Of a stretch of DNA of 64,000 bases, positions 22,198-33,735 are shown piece after piece. The DNA comes from Mactromeris polynyma (taxonomy: Eukaryota; Mollusca; Bivalvia; Venerida; Mactridae). The stretch covers positions 5,146,001-5,210,000 of the forward strand of contig JASFXZ010000016.1 of assembly GCA_032209605.1 (NCBI GenBank), given 5' to 3'. The position numbers and the translations under genes were made by a program. The notes beneath the pieces were generated by a model. That model saw nothing but the letters and a program-made list of their open reading frames with translations. It made no database searches and was not told the origin of the DNA. Each line of letters begins with the position of its first letter. The stretch's first letter is position 1.

Positions 22198-23037
22198 TTA
22201 GCTGTTATATCTGGCTTTATTAAGCTGTTACATCTGGCCATATGAACTGTTAATATTGCTTTAGAAGCTGTTACATCTGGCTTTATATAATGTTATATCT
22301 GGCTTTATTTAAGCTGTTACATCTAGCTTTATAAGCTGTTACATCTGGCTTTATATAATGTTATATCTGGCTTTATTTAAGCTGTTACATCTAGCTTTAG
22401 AAGCTGTTACATCTGGCTTTATATAAGCTTTTTGTATTTCAATTATTTATCGTCGCCACCGGTTTCCCATATGGGCGACGCCTCCAGAAGAATGTTAGTC
22501 ATATTAGATTTTTGGAGGATAGTGCATGATACAGAAGATGCCCCAGTTCCAGAAGCACCCTGGTTCTTTTACGTGCTCGATGTAAAGCATCATACACGGG
22601 ACCTCGGTTTTTAAAGTCTCGTCCGAAAGACTGTTAGTACGGTCAGTGATGGAGCGGGGAATCGAACCAGCGATCCCTGGATACCAAGTCCAGCGTTTTA
22701 CCACTGGACCACGGATCCGCTACTTATTTAAGCTGTTACATCTAGCTTTATAAGCTGTGACATCTGGCTTTATAAGCTGTGACATCTGGCTTTATAAAAT
22801 GTTATATCTGGCTATATAAGCTGTAACATCTAGCTTTATAAAATGTTATATATGGCTATATAAGCTGTGACATCTGGCTATATAAGTTGTTACATCTGGC
22901 TTTATAAGCTGTGACATCTGGCTTTATAAGCTGTGACATCTGGCTTTATAAGCTGTGACATCTAGCTTTATAAGCTGTGACATCTGGCTTTATAAGCTGT
23001 TACATCTAGCTTTATAAGCAGTTACATCTGGATCATG
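22198..23037 (+). repeat. 22-bp satellite array interrupted by a SINE
   Basis: A 22-bp unit of the form aagctgttacatctggcttt(at) is repeated with variants (gtgacatct, atgttatatct, ctagctttat) at 22198-22437 and again at 22724-23037, about 24 units in total. The interruption is a SINE at about 22460-22723 plus a few bases of non-repeat DNA. Confidence 0.95.
22460..22723 (-). mobile_element. tRNA-derived SINE, copy 1 (inside the satellite)
   Basis: On the minus strand the head is tRNA-like: box A TGGTCCAGTGG (22701-22711) and box B GGTTCGATTCC (22658-22668), within a roughly 70-bp tRNA-shaped segment. A central block (gtctcgtccgaaagactg, ggacctcggtttt, gatgtaaagcatcatacacg) and a 5'-side block (cggtttcccatatgggcgac) are shared with the copy at 53837-54075. 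A conserved central domain is typical of molluscan SINE superfamilies; I cannot name which. Possible short target duplication TTATTTA. Confidence 0.85.
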
Positions 23038-25212
23038 TCACTTCTGGTTGACACTACGTGCTTAAATCTGTGAATGAGTGTATGGACATACATGTATGTG
23101 GCATCTTAGAGAATCATCAATGTTGAAGAATATAACACGCTTGTACATTGTTAAGACTGTTTTATTATACACATGTAATATAATTAATAACAAAAAGGCA
23201 CAATCAGTTTAATGCATACCGGTATCTGATTCAGAATACAAGTACATATACAATGTATATACATATAACAACAAGCTTATCTTATATATAATTTTATACA
23301 TTTCAAAAATAATATTTTGCCTAGATGTATAAATTGTATGCATTTAGCAATGAAACAGCTGTAATACTAGGTACCAGTAAATATGTACAAATATCCTTAA
23401 TTGGATGAAATACATCTACCCAGTCAGAAACATAGGACTGTAAGTATTTACAAGACTAGGAATATAGTTGCCTTAAATTCAGTCTTCATACTTTTAGCAC
23501 TGTAAAATGCTAACAGTTGAGGCAAAACACAAAATAAGGGTAAGTTGTAAGCGTTGCTGGCAAGTATGGGATATTCATTCAAAATTTGTTCATGGTAAAT
23601 ATTAAACCTACGTATAAGGTTGTGTACAATAAATTATTACACAAGACACGAAATAAATATGTGCCATCATATTCAAATATATTATTACATGTAATCATTA
23701 ACTTGTAATAAATTCTCTTAATAAGTGTACTTTAGATGTTCAGTTATTACTGGTATAAATGTGTAGGTCTGAATATGTAATTACTTCCTGATGAGAATTT
23801 AAAAGATCAGTGAACTATTTCTCATAGCAAAAAAGTAAATGGAAACCTTGTGAATATGTACACATACACAATGCGACAGTTTGTGTCACTGAAGTTATTG
23901 ATTGCACTGATATTTCAGCATTCAGTAATACATCAAGAAAGGCATTTAAAATCCCAGCCTTCTGTTCATAGATAAATTTTGTAATACAGCATTGTTTCCT
24001 TGTACTAATGAACATTCATCATAAAAACTCGGTTTCTAGCTCGCTAATACAAGTCTAAAACAAAGAATACATAATATGAAAAAGTCAGTATGTAATTGAT
24101 TGGCAGAATCATGAACATATCATCACTGATTGCCAGTGTGAGCAGGTCTTTTCTAGTCTAGTAAGGTAGTGGGATGCTCGTGTACCATAGTTTGAGAAAA
24201 GCAAATATTTCAAATAATCATGACATGTTTTCCTATTACTGGCTGTCATTAAATGCATTCTTTGCAGTATGTAGTCGAACAAAACATGTGATAAAGTTTA
24301 TCGAAATTTATTAAAATATTCTATGAGAAGTCCTGACATTACATCAGACCATTCCTATTAAAGGATGCCTTTTGGATTTGTTCAACTTATGTCAATATAT
24401 TTTGCTTGTAAAGAGTTTCTGTTCCATAATACAAATGTATAACCGATTCCTTTCTTTACCAAGTTAGGACAAAAATATGACGAAAGAACTACAAGCTAGG
24501 AGCATAATTATGTATTAAAATTATAACATGCAATATTTGATCTATGCAATATCATATTGTATAAACTGCCAGTTCTATGTCAACTTTAGATGTTTTAACA
24601 CAATATAAATACATGTACATTTAGTATTGCTACCTTATTACTATAATAGTATCAAAATAATATGGTCAGTAAAAAATAAATATTATTGGACCGGTATCTG
24701 AACTCATCCTGATAAATCTGATGTGCAACAACTTATACTGTTAATGTTTATTATAGTATGTCGGTATCATATATATATCCTCATAATATTTCTCATGGAA
24801 ATCTCCATGTCTCATGAAATGAAAAATACAATACAGTTATTTTTCTGCCATACTCTGGCCCAGTGTTATAATATATTTGAAGTTTATGTACCGGGTATGT
24901 CCTCTAAACTTCTGTTATTGTAATGATAATTATTTTTTACCATAATCTAGATTATTGATGCTTCTGACAACTTTTGCCATGATTTGTGTGGAAACACTGA
25001 TTGATGACTTTTCACAGATGAGGAGAGATCTATTTAGTTTGAACAATGAGTCGGATCTCAAGATGAATAATCTCAAAGTCCGCTTATTCTCTAGTGATTG
25101 AGAAGCACTGTGATTCAACGTATCTACATTTGTTTTGTACAATGTATCTGTTACTATGATGCTGTTTCACCAGTATTGTTTCTTTTAATTGTTTGCTAAA
25201 TGTAAATTGTTG
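23038..25212 (-). other. Probable 3' UTR / downstream region of the LRR gene
   Basis: AT-rich, no coding signal. A minus-strand AATAAA (23161-23166) near its far end and the absence of other genes make a long 3' UTR possible. This is unproven. Confidence 0.4.
23161..23166 (-). terminator. Candidate distal polyadenylation signal of the LRR gene
   Basis: TTTATT on the plus strand is AATAAA on the minus strand, about 2 kb after the LRR stop codon. A nearer minus-strand AATAAA also occurs around 24750. Which is used cannot be told. Confidence 0.3.
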
Positions 25213-27138
25213 TTATACAGCAGATTCTATCTTGTACCCAGCATTTAAACTGTACTGACTTGAATGCCTTGAACCAGGTCGGGAACCATATCCATAACCT
25301 GATTGTGATAAACTTTCCTGGGAACCTTTTCTAGCCATTGATTGAGTCCCCTCGGACTCTGCATCAGGATCTGGGTTCATAGAATGAAAAAAGTTACGCA
25401 CAACAAAACTTTTGTCCGACTCGTTCAGTGATCCGACTTCCGGATCTATATTAGGCCTCTTTTTCTTTTCTTCATAGTAACCACCCTTTACTTTCTTTTC
25501 CTTCGCTTTCTTTTCCTTCGCTTTCTTTATCTTCGCTTTATTGTCCTTAGCTTTCTTCTCTTTGGCTTTATTGTCCTGCGCTTTCATTTCTTGATTATTT
25601 ATTTTGTCTCTCCTTTTCTTATTGTTTGGTTGTTCATCAGGGTCGTAGCATGGCAATGCTTGCCCTCGCTTTTTTCTCCGATACACGCAACAACAGATGA
25701 TTACTATAATAATCACTATCACAAGAAGAACACCGGCGACAATTCCAGCTATGATGTTCACTGAAGGAGATGAGCTTTCGCCGATGTTTTCACACTTACC
25801 AAGATCATTGTCGTTCAGCATTGAAATTTCCCTGTGCATGAGTGCCACTGGTGTGGCACATTTTGGATTTGGACAGTTCACACTAAATCTTGCCGTGCTG
25901 AATGGTCCGCAGTAAAGCTTGCTGGTGGAATATGGAACCTTGAGCCACATTTGTAATGGTCTAATATTGCAATCACAATGCCACGGGTTATTGCTTAGAC
26001 CAATTGTTTGCATGTAGCTCGATCTATCGAGGAATGACTGAGAAATATATTTCAACCTATTGTTAGACAAGTCAATTTCCCTGAGAACAAAAATCTGTTG
26101 AAATTGATCGTCACTAAGAGATTGTAAGGCACAGTTTGATATATTGAGCACTTGCATTTTAGTCATTCCGTGAAAGATGTTGGATGGTAATGAAGCTAGT
26201 TGCATGTTATGATCTAGTTTAAGACTGAACAGTTCTGATGATATTGGCTGGAATATGTATTCTGGTAGAGTCTGTAACCTGTTTCCAGATAAAACTAGGT
26301 TACGGACGCGTAGGTACATAAACACATTCGGTGGCACGGTTGTTAATACATTATTAGACAAATCAAGCACGTCTAAATCCATTTCAGCAAACTGGGAATC
26401 TACCAGTGTTGATATTTTGTTTCCTTGAAGTGTTAGATTTCTAAGATTCCGCATTTGCTTGAAGCTCGCTGTATTTGGTAATGTTTGAATTTCATTGTTT
26501 GAAAGATCTAGTGTGTCTATAGATTGTACTGATGAGAAGAAGTCACTTTCAAATGTTCTAATACTGCAACCACTGGCAAGAAATTTTCGTAAGTTACGTA
26601 ATCCTTGAAATGAAGGTCCTCGCAGATTGTTAATGTTTCTGTTTCCAGCGATATTGAGACTGCGTAGATCTGACTGAGATGAGAATATTGAACTAGGCAT
26701 ATCACCAAGACGATTATTGCTTAAATCTATTGTCTGCAGTTGAGTCAAACCTTTAAAGGCACCATTTGTAAGGGATGCAATTTGATTATTATTCAGTGCA
26801 ATCTTACGCAAGGAGGTCATGGTTACAAAAGCATCATTATATATTTCTCTTAATTGTCCATTTGTGATTTTCAACTCGTTTAATTGCGTTGCTTGAAGTT
26901 GCGTGAAATCTGCAGTCCGGATGCTGTAAAACAGTCCTCCGCGGATTTCTAACACCGACGTGCCCCGGGGGATATCCTTGCTCATTGCCTGTAGTGATGT
27001 TGCTGGGACACTGTTACAGGTTACAGTGTATGCGCCACAGTCACAGTACGTGGGACATCCTGTGACACGCATTGAAATCAGTGTTACCATGGCAACAGCT
27101 AATAAGAACTTCATGGCGAGCTTTCGTGCCAAAATCAT
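25213..27138 (-). CDS. Single-pass leucine-rich-repeat transmembrane protein, 641 aa
   Basis: One uninterrupted coding exon. The start ATG (27138-27136) is followed by a basic then hydrophobic segment (residues about 9-27), a signal peptide. Mature domains: LRRNT cysteine cap CPTYCDC (28-34), about 12 LRRs (85-385; e.g. LQTIDLSNNRL, LDVLDLSNNVL), LRRCT cap starting NPWHCDC (384-390), and a transmembrane helix at 461-481 ending in CCC and YRRKKR. The cytoplasmic tail is Lys-rich with KAKEKK-type repeats (519-552), then Ser/Gly/Tyr-rich, ending ESAV, which fits a class I PDZ ligand. A likely receptor or adhesion molecule; orthology to a named gene is not clear. An acceptor-like ttttaacttcag lies 6 bp before the ATG, suggesting an intron in the 5' UTR. 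Confidence 0.93.
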   Translation of the reverse strand: MILARKLAMKFLLAVAMVTLISMRVTGCPTYCDCGAYTVTCNSVPATSLQAMSKDIPRGTSVLEIRGGLFYSIRTADFTQLQATQLNELKITNGQLREIYNDAFVTMTSLRKIALNNNQIASLTNGAFKGLTQLQTIDLSNNRLGDMPSSIFSSQSDLRSLNIAGNRNINNLRGPSFQGLRNLRKFLASGCSIRTFESDFFSSVQSIDTLDLSNNEIQTLPNTASFKQMRNLRNLTLQGNKISTLVDSQFAEMDLDVLDLSNNVLTTVPPNVFMYLRVRNLVLSGNRLQTLPEYIFQPISSELFSLKLDHNMQLASLPSNIFHGMTKMQVLNISNCALQSLSDDQFQQIFVLREIDLSNNRLKYISQSFLDRSSYMQTIGLSNNPWHCDCNIRPLQMWLKVPYSTSKLYCGPFSTARFSVNCPNPKCATPVALMHREISMLNDNDLGKCENIGESSSPSVNIIAGIVAGVLLVIVIIIVIICCCVYRRKKRGQALPCYDPDEQPNNKKRRDKINNQEMKAQDNKAKEKKAKDNKAKIKKAKEKKAKEKKVKGGYYEEKKKRPNIDPEVGSLNESDKSFVVRNFFHSMNPDPDAESEGTQSMARKGSQESLSQSGYGYGSRPGSRHSSQYSLNAGYKIESAV

Positions 27139-27844
27139 GATGAACTGAAGTTAAAAAGTAAAGAAAACACATTAGCAATGTTTTATTGATGCAGTGATAA
27201 ATATGTTGGTGGTGTTTGATGATTAATTCAGCAGCTTTTGTATCATACAAAGCATAATACACTTCGTTTGATTAGAAAGTTTATTGAAACTTGTTGGCAG
27301 TGTTAGAGGGTTCTTTGTTACCAATTGTTCATTCAACAAAAAACCATAACTTAATGCACTAGACTAAGACTTTTCATAAGAGTAATTTGTCAATGCTATC
27401 ACAACATGACAGGTTGTCAACAGTATGCATGAATCATTTATGAAACTATTGGAAATATAAAGAGCCTGGAGTGTTTCTTGATACAATTACAATTGATGAT
27501 AATGATTAGTCTTTCATTTGAATAAGTACTCATTACTACATAGGACATTGGTTCAAGGACAGTTTAATCCTAGTACATGTACATCAGTATATCTCATTGT
27601 GGGTCTAACATTGTGGTATGTATAATGAGACTGATACATACTTTATGAACTAAAGTTGTGACTAAAATGATGCATAAATTATTGAATCTATGGCTTGCTG
27701 TTTCATTCTGTTTTAAGCTGATCTATTTAATTAAATAAGATAATGTTGGCTGTGATGTCACATGGTTGTTAGTGAATCAAACTTTGAATATTTCCTGTAC
27801 ATGTGTTGTGTTTAGACACAATTCATGCTCTTTTCAATGTATTA

Positions 27845-28012
27845 CCCCAGGGGGGATACATGGTACTTTAGACAGAATATGATTCCTGACAGGCTATGAA
27901 TTAGAATTAGTCACATCGAATGATTCCGGGTCCCGGGAATAATAGACTTGGGATGGATTTTTAAAATGCTTGGCTCTAGGGTGGGGAATTAGACCCCAAA
28001 AAAAGACAAATC
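27845..28012 (+). repeat. Dispersed repeat, copy 2 (pair of 19955-20205)
   Basis: Collinear with 19955-20205: ccccaggggggatac, tactttagacag, gattccgggtcccggga, aatgcttggctctagggt, ggggaattagacc. It is shorter and lacks the middle part. Confidence 0.65.
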
Positions 28013-28354
28013 GCCTCTCCTCCCTGGGGCAAATATTGATAGGTACATCATAAGTGAATACAAATTACATTGTCACTTAGGTTTTAGCTCAGCATAGTTG
28101 TGTTACAGTTTTCTGTTTTTTTGTTTTATTTAGGACAGAAGACATAATGAGTATGTCGATACTAAATAGTTATTTTAAATTTTGTGATTGTCTGTCTACC
28201 AATTAATGCAGAGGGCAATGATTCTGAAGGCATCGTTACTCATCATGTATGTGACTAAATATGTGCAGGGTGCAGTCATGTTTACGTGCATTATAGCTAG
28301 TATACCGGTAAGTAGATATAAACCTGATCATGAATATAAATAGATTGAAGCTGT

Positions 28355-28610
28355 TCAGGGTTTATTTTTAGCTGCTTTATAGCCGTTATTTTGTATTCAC
28401 AATGACAAAAAGTATGTATTTTCCCCATTTTGAATGCAAAATTTTTCTCTCACAGGCAGTACCTACATGTATAGCAATTGTTGATTAATTAATCATTACA
28501 TCCTTTAATTTATTCCTAAACTTTTGCTGTAATTTCTTGACTTTTTTCCCTAATTTCTGAGATTACAAACAAAAATTCCCAATTTGAAGGGTATGGGTGG
28601 GTGTCATCTA
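28355..28610 (+). repeat. Dispersed repeat, copy 1 (pair of 30533-30852)
   Basis: Shares cagggtttattttta, caatgacaaaaagtat, tctctcacaggcagt, tagcaattgttgattaatta and gaagggtatgggt in order with 30533-30852. The two copies, in the same orientation, flank the LINE fragment. Confidence 0.75.
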
Positions 28611-29631
28611 ATCCCATACTTAGCCTGTCTGAATTGTTTGTTTTTAACTCAAGTGTTACAAGTTAGTAATTTAACTCACTAATTTACTATATATCTACTA
28701 TAATACTATACAATATATTTGTCTGTCAAGCACACACACACCCCGAGGGCCTGTACAATGTTGACCGAAATAGTATAAATATGCATTGTCTGTTTAATAC
28801 ATAATATACTTGACATATCAAACACAAGGTTACAACTTGCGAATACACAGATAAATATGCCTATCTTTTTACCTGTCCTATATATTTACATACCTGTATT
28901 CTTTGGATAAAACTTCACTCAAAAATGGTTGACATCCTGTATAGTATTATCTATTCATAACATCCATATATACTTGTATGAGTTTAGTTCACACTGTAAG
29001 CAGCCATTTTTAACTTAAAACTTCGTTAATCCATGCGTATGTCATTTTAACATGTATATTTGTCCAAGAAATAGAGCAAATGTGCACCGTTTTACTTTGT
29101 AAACAAATTGTTGAACAAATCCTGACACATACTTCAAACATTCAATACACTAATCAGGATTTTACCTTCTACATACAGTGGACATGGTCATTTGTTACAC
29201 AGGTATACTCAGGTAATAGTCTTTTGTGTCTATAAATAGAACGAAACACCTGGACTGTTCCATTTAAATGGGATAGTCAGGTATCAGATGATTAGGCCAG
29301 ATATGGTTCGAAAAAGAGCCAAAAATTGTAGGCCGTTGCTCTCTGTTAATACATGTATCTCCTTCTTGTTTTAATGCCCTTGAATTAATTTTAGATTTTT
29401 TTTACAAACAATAGAAATAGAATAGAAGTAAAACATGTTATTTGAATAAACAGGTTTCAACCTGATTTAAATGTTGTTAACTCAAACTTGCATGGTATAT
29501 TAGAACTGATCAATAAATGAGTTCAGGCCTATGAGTCATGGATACCTGATAATGTCATTGGCTTCACACATTATTAAAGCAGCTGCTATGCTATTGATTT
29601 TTAAATATTCATTTTATGCTTAATTTGTTCA

Positions 29632-30465
29632 GCTTGCAAATATCATGTTCACATCTCTGGTAAACTCTCTTGTTACATCTCGCATAGACTATTGCAATGC
29701 TCTCATGTACGGTGTTCCAAAGCAGATATTAAACAAACTACAAACTGTTCAAAATACGGCAGCTAGAATTATTACGAGGACAGCCAGGTACGACCATATA
29801 ACCCCCGTGCTACAGGAACTACATTGGCTCCCTGTGCAATGCAGAGTAGAGTACAAAATTCTAACACACACATTTAAAGCGCTCCATGACCAATCGCCTG
29901 CGTACATTGTGGACATGTTAGAAATATACAGAGCATCCAGAAATCTGAGGTCGAAAAATAAGTCATTGACGTTAGTTGTGCCTAAATGTCGGACGGCGCG
30001 TTATGGTGACAGAAGTTTCCAGTCAGCATCAGCTAAGTTATGGAATGCCCTCCCATCTGACATCAGAGACTGTAACACCTTGCAAAATTTTAAGAAGGCT
30101 CTGAAAACACACTATTTTATACAGTATTATGGACGATAAGTGTTTTATTATTTTATTTCCGAGTGCATGGACTTATCCGGGATTTAACTGCTTGTTGTTA
30201 CTTTATCTTTAAATTTTATTGGTTTTCACTAACTCTGAAATTATTTTTCTATTATTTTATAGTTATTTCAAACATTTTATATTATTTTAATTTTGTACAT
30301 ATGTACTATGCATAAACACTTTGTTTTAATTGACTAGCGTTAATATTGTTATAAGCATTTTAGTTTGTCTATTGTTTTATATTACATTGTAAAGCACTTT
30401 TGAACATATTTTATGTATGAAAAGAGTGCTATAGAAATATGGTATATAATAATAATAATAATGTT
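29632..30465 (+). mobile_element. 5'-truncated LINE (L2/CR1-type), reverse transcriptase C-terminus plus 3' UTR
   Basis: An open frame at 29645-30139 (164 codons, TAA) encodes the end of a LINE ORF2: SRIDYCNALMYGVP, VQNTAARIITR, HITPVLQELHWLPV, YKILTHTFKALHD, and a C-terminal SAKLWNALPSDIR. These are standard post-RT motifs of CR1/L2-group elements. The 3' UTR ends with tgtaaagcacttttgaac and gtgctatagaaatatggtat, then an (ATA) microsatellite tail (to about 30462), as in L2-type LINEs. The RT catalytic region is absent, so it is dead on arrival. The lack of stops suggests a fairly recent insertion. Confidence 0.9.
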
Positions 30466-30532
30466 CGTTTTAACCAGTTATTATAAGCTTTGATGTGAAA
30501 AGTATTGAAACTCAGAGTTCCTTTAATATTTT

Positions 30533-30852
30533 GGATATGCAGGGTTTATTTTCAGCAGTTTTATAGCCTGTCGGTTACATGTATTCCCAATGACAAAAAG
30601 TATATATTTTCCTAATTGGAATGTAAAAATTCCTAATAAATCTGAAGAAAAAGTAAATTGGTTCAATTAAGTCAAAAATTAACAAAGTTAGAGGCTTTTC
30701 TCTCACAGGCAGTTTACATAATTATATAGCAATTGTTGATTAATTAATCTATATGTCCTTTGATTTTATTCCTAAAATTTTTCTGTAAAAATACTTTTTC
30801 CCAATTTCTAAGATTAATGCGCAACATTGCCAATTGAAGGGTATGGGTCATT
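30533..30852 (+). repeat. Dispersed repeat, copy 2 (pair of 28355-28610)
   Basis: Same order of blocks as 28355-28610, with about 60 bp of extra sequence around 30620-30690. Family unknown. Confidence 0.75.
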
Positions 30853-31639
30853 TTACCAAAATAGCACATAATATAAACCCTGATATGATTACTCTTCTTT
30901 TTCTTTCCTTTCATGTTTTACAGTATACTCACTTGACCATACAGTGGACTGGGTGAACAACTATGATCACTCTGACCTAATGTCTGTCTGCCTTTTAACA
31001 TCTGACTACATTTTCTTCAAACAACATTTCCTGTTAAACCACTGGCCAGAATGTTAACAGATTTGGTCAGAACCTTCTTGGCAGACCCCTTTGCTTCTTG
31101 GTATTGACTTGTACAAAATTAAAACAGGTCTCACAGTTAAGTAAAAAATGTGGAAACAACTTAGAAAATATTTTTAGAAACTGCTAAATTGATTTTGATA
31201 CAATTACATAGGAATATTTCCAAGGCGAACAATTTCATAGGAATGTTTCCAAGGTGAACTACCATAATTTTTCTAATTATGTTGATTCATCAAAAAACAT
31301 GGCCGCAAGGCGACACGCTCACCTTCCCTATATGCATCCTCGGTACCTAGGTGTTCTCTAGCTGCTTGATTTGCCGCATGACACACACCTCATGCGATAT
31401 GGAAATTGCCCAGGGGTTACGGAAAAATTGCAATTCTGGGAGATAGCTCTTCACAAAGGAGATGCCTTCTTTTTTGTTATCATCCATTTCATTGGTCGAG
31501 AAATGCTAATGAATACTTATGCATTACAAAGTTTTGCTAGCCAATTTGCCCTGGGTATCGTATATATGATTTGTGCAAATGTTCCTTGGGTGATCCTCTA
31601 CTATGATCACCATTATTCAAATTATACTAATCAGTAAAA
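30853..31639. other. Intergenic, nothing firmly recognised
   Basis: A short duplicated phrase (cataggaa(t/a)(a/g)tttccaagg, twice near 31210-31250) and an open frame at 31371-31637 without family resemblance. I do not call a gene. Confidence 0.4.
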
Positions 31640-31890
31640 GCCTGCACAGCTTACTCAGTTGGTAGAGCGCTAGACTGTTGGACTGCCTGGGTTGGGCAGG
31701 TTATGTTCTTCCGGGTTCTTGGCTATGGTCATCACGGTCCTCCACACGTGAATGAGTTGTGTGTTGCTTGGGGTCAAGAAAAAAATAGTACTGAAACCAG
31801 GAAAACTGGTTAGGTGAACTGGCCGCCATATATGACTGAAAAACTGTTGAAAAATGGCATAAAACCTTACGAAAACGAACAAAAAAATCT
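31640..31890 (+). mobile_element. tRNA-derived SINE of a second family
   Basis: The head reads like a tRNA: TTACTCAGTTGG (31651-31662, box A), then gtagagcgctagactgttgg, and a degenerate box B (ttccgggttc). The 3' part (ggccgccatatatgactg, actgttgaaaaatggcat, then an A/C-rich tail) forms a GCC...GGC hairpin. The body differs from the SINE copies at 22.5 and 53.9 kb. Confidence 0.75.
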
Positions 31891-32187
31891 AATTGGTAAA
31901 AAACATGAATTTAGGAATGTGGCCACTTTCCCTATATATTTGTATGTATGCAGTGCTTGAGATATCAAATTCAGGTTGAGGGAATCAGGGCAATCATGGC
32001 TGGTTACTATTGTATTTGTTTGTATTGCTAAAGTGAATGGCATCACCTGCTCTACATTAATTTAAGACCTATCAAACATACGTATAAATTGATGTTTTAG
32101 CTCAGTCTTGACTGCCATTATTGAGATAGAGGTAAAACTCCAGGCCAGAGGAATAATGCATTTAATTTCTTTGGATATTTTAACATC

Positions 32188-32430
32188 CAGGGGCGTAGAT
32201 TCCTATAGGCCATGTAGGCCACAGTCTACACTTTTTTTGAAAAATAAAAATGGTCAAAACTCAAATAAGATATTGAATGTATGTTTTTGACGTTATTGTA
32301 AGCATATTTACTGGAATGAAATATGCACCAAAACGCATCTGACGATCTAGCTTCAAAACATTTTGGGGGGACCATGCCCCAGGACCCCCTTAGACTAGGC
32401 CTACTCAATTACAGCTAAGCTACGCCTCTG
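32188..32430. mobile_element. hAT-like MITE relic (CAGGGGCGTAG ends)
   Basis: Left end CAGGGGCGTAGATT; the right end, reverse-complemented, is CAGAGGCGTAGCTT. An internal block ttttggggggaccatgcccc precedes the right end. CAGGGGCG termini are typical of hAT elements, but I find no clean 8-bp duplication. Confidence 0.55.
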
Positions 32431-33529
32431 ATATCCATTTAACATTGCTGGATAACTGCAGCGAAACTATGTGTTTGTCTTTTTGTAGGAAGATTTTACG
32501 GTATTATAAAGTGTGAATTGTTCTGGCATTACATTATATATGTGTGATAAAACAATATACATATCCATGGTGATTTACTATCATTTTCTACAATATGAAT
32601 CAATCTATGAAGCGTGATCCCATATTCACCTATTCGCTTACCGTGTAATTTGACATTTATTGAACCAAATCTCGCCGAGCCTCAAACTGTTACTTTAATA
32701 ATTTATGTCGTTTTTCATGAATACATTACAACAGTTGAGGAATGTTATATTTCCATGTAAGTAAAACCATACACCTGATAGATAGTTGGTTTAACATTTT
32801 ACAATTCTATTGTTTGTTTACTGATATTGAGATATTTTGAAAGATAAACAAATATGTAGGTCAATTGGTTGCAAAAAGTATGTAATGAAACTATCAAGTA
32901 TTGGTAGATTGTACATGCACTCAGTAATAACTCAGTACATTTAAAAACGCACTTTTTTGTACCTGTGATACGTCTTTTAAATGTCATTTTAACTCATTTT
33001 GATATGAAAATACTGTTGATAATACAAATTTAGTGTTCATCATTGTGTAAAACGAAATTTTATCATGTTATAAAGTCGTTATCAGCACATTTGAGAAATT
33101 TAACATTTTGTATAATTGAGTATATTTGTTATGGCTTTTCTACCATCTTTTTGCAATTTATTACCTGTTTTGAATAACTTTTAATAATTTTAAGGGCAAT
33201 TAATCCCAGATATATTACCGAACTGTAAAATTCTCTTCTGTTACTTTATTAGATTTGAAGTGTACTGAACTGTAGTAGAGTTGTTGTTACATGTGAAGAG
33301 AAATGTGAGATGTTATTAGCTTGTTCATGAAATTTTGTCTGTAAGGGTTTAACAAGGACTTTTCTTTTCTGTATCATCTGAGTTTGGTCTAGATTGTGAT
33401 AATCAGTTGTCTTTATTGAGTAGTATTTACCAGCATTACTTCAGTTCTAGAACACTTCTCAATATGTGACAAAACTCCTTTCTTGTTTCTGATATTTCGT
33501 TCATCCATCACTTATAATATTGTATAAGT

Positions 33530-33735
33530 CGATATTTTCACGAGTCAAATTAGTTCGCACATTATCTTCTTCATGGGTCTTTTGAGAGTAGAAATATCTG
33601 CAAATCACTGAAATGAGTATTGATATTGTTTTAACCTTTACATGTACAATGTTGTACATCTATGAACAAGAAAAATTTAGCTGGCTGATATTTTAGCAAA
33701 ATTTGCAACTGTCGCGAAAATTTTACCACCTATAC
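33530..33735 (+). repeat. Dispersed repeat, copy 1 (pair of 46005-46222)
   Basis: Shares attttc(a/g)cgagt, ctggctgatatttt, gcaaa...tttaccac(c/t)tatacagta with 46005-46222 in the same order. Both copies are old and gapped. Confidence 0.5.

Larger units (their letters stand above)
27145..29630. other. Intergenic / upstream region of the LRR gene
   Basis: Contains the dispersed repeats at 27845-28012 and 28355-28610. It must hold the LRR promoter and any 5' UTR exon, but I cannot point to them. Confidence 0.45.

Noticed and set aside
22651..22720. Possible tRNA gene on the minus strand
   Set aside because: Although boxes A and B are good, the acceptor-stem ends do not pair as in a functional tRNA and the segment is fused to a SINE body that occurs twice; it is a SINE head.
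31371..31637. 88-codon open frame left of the SINE
   Set aside because: No similarity to a known domain and no splice signals supporting an exon; chance frame.
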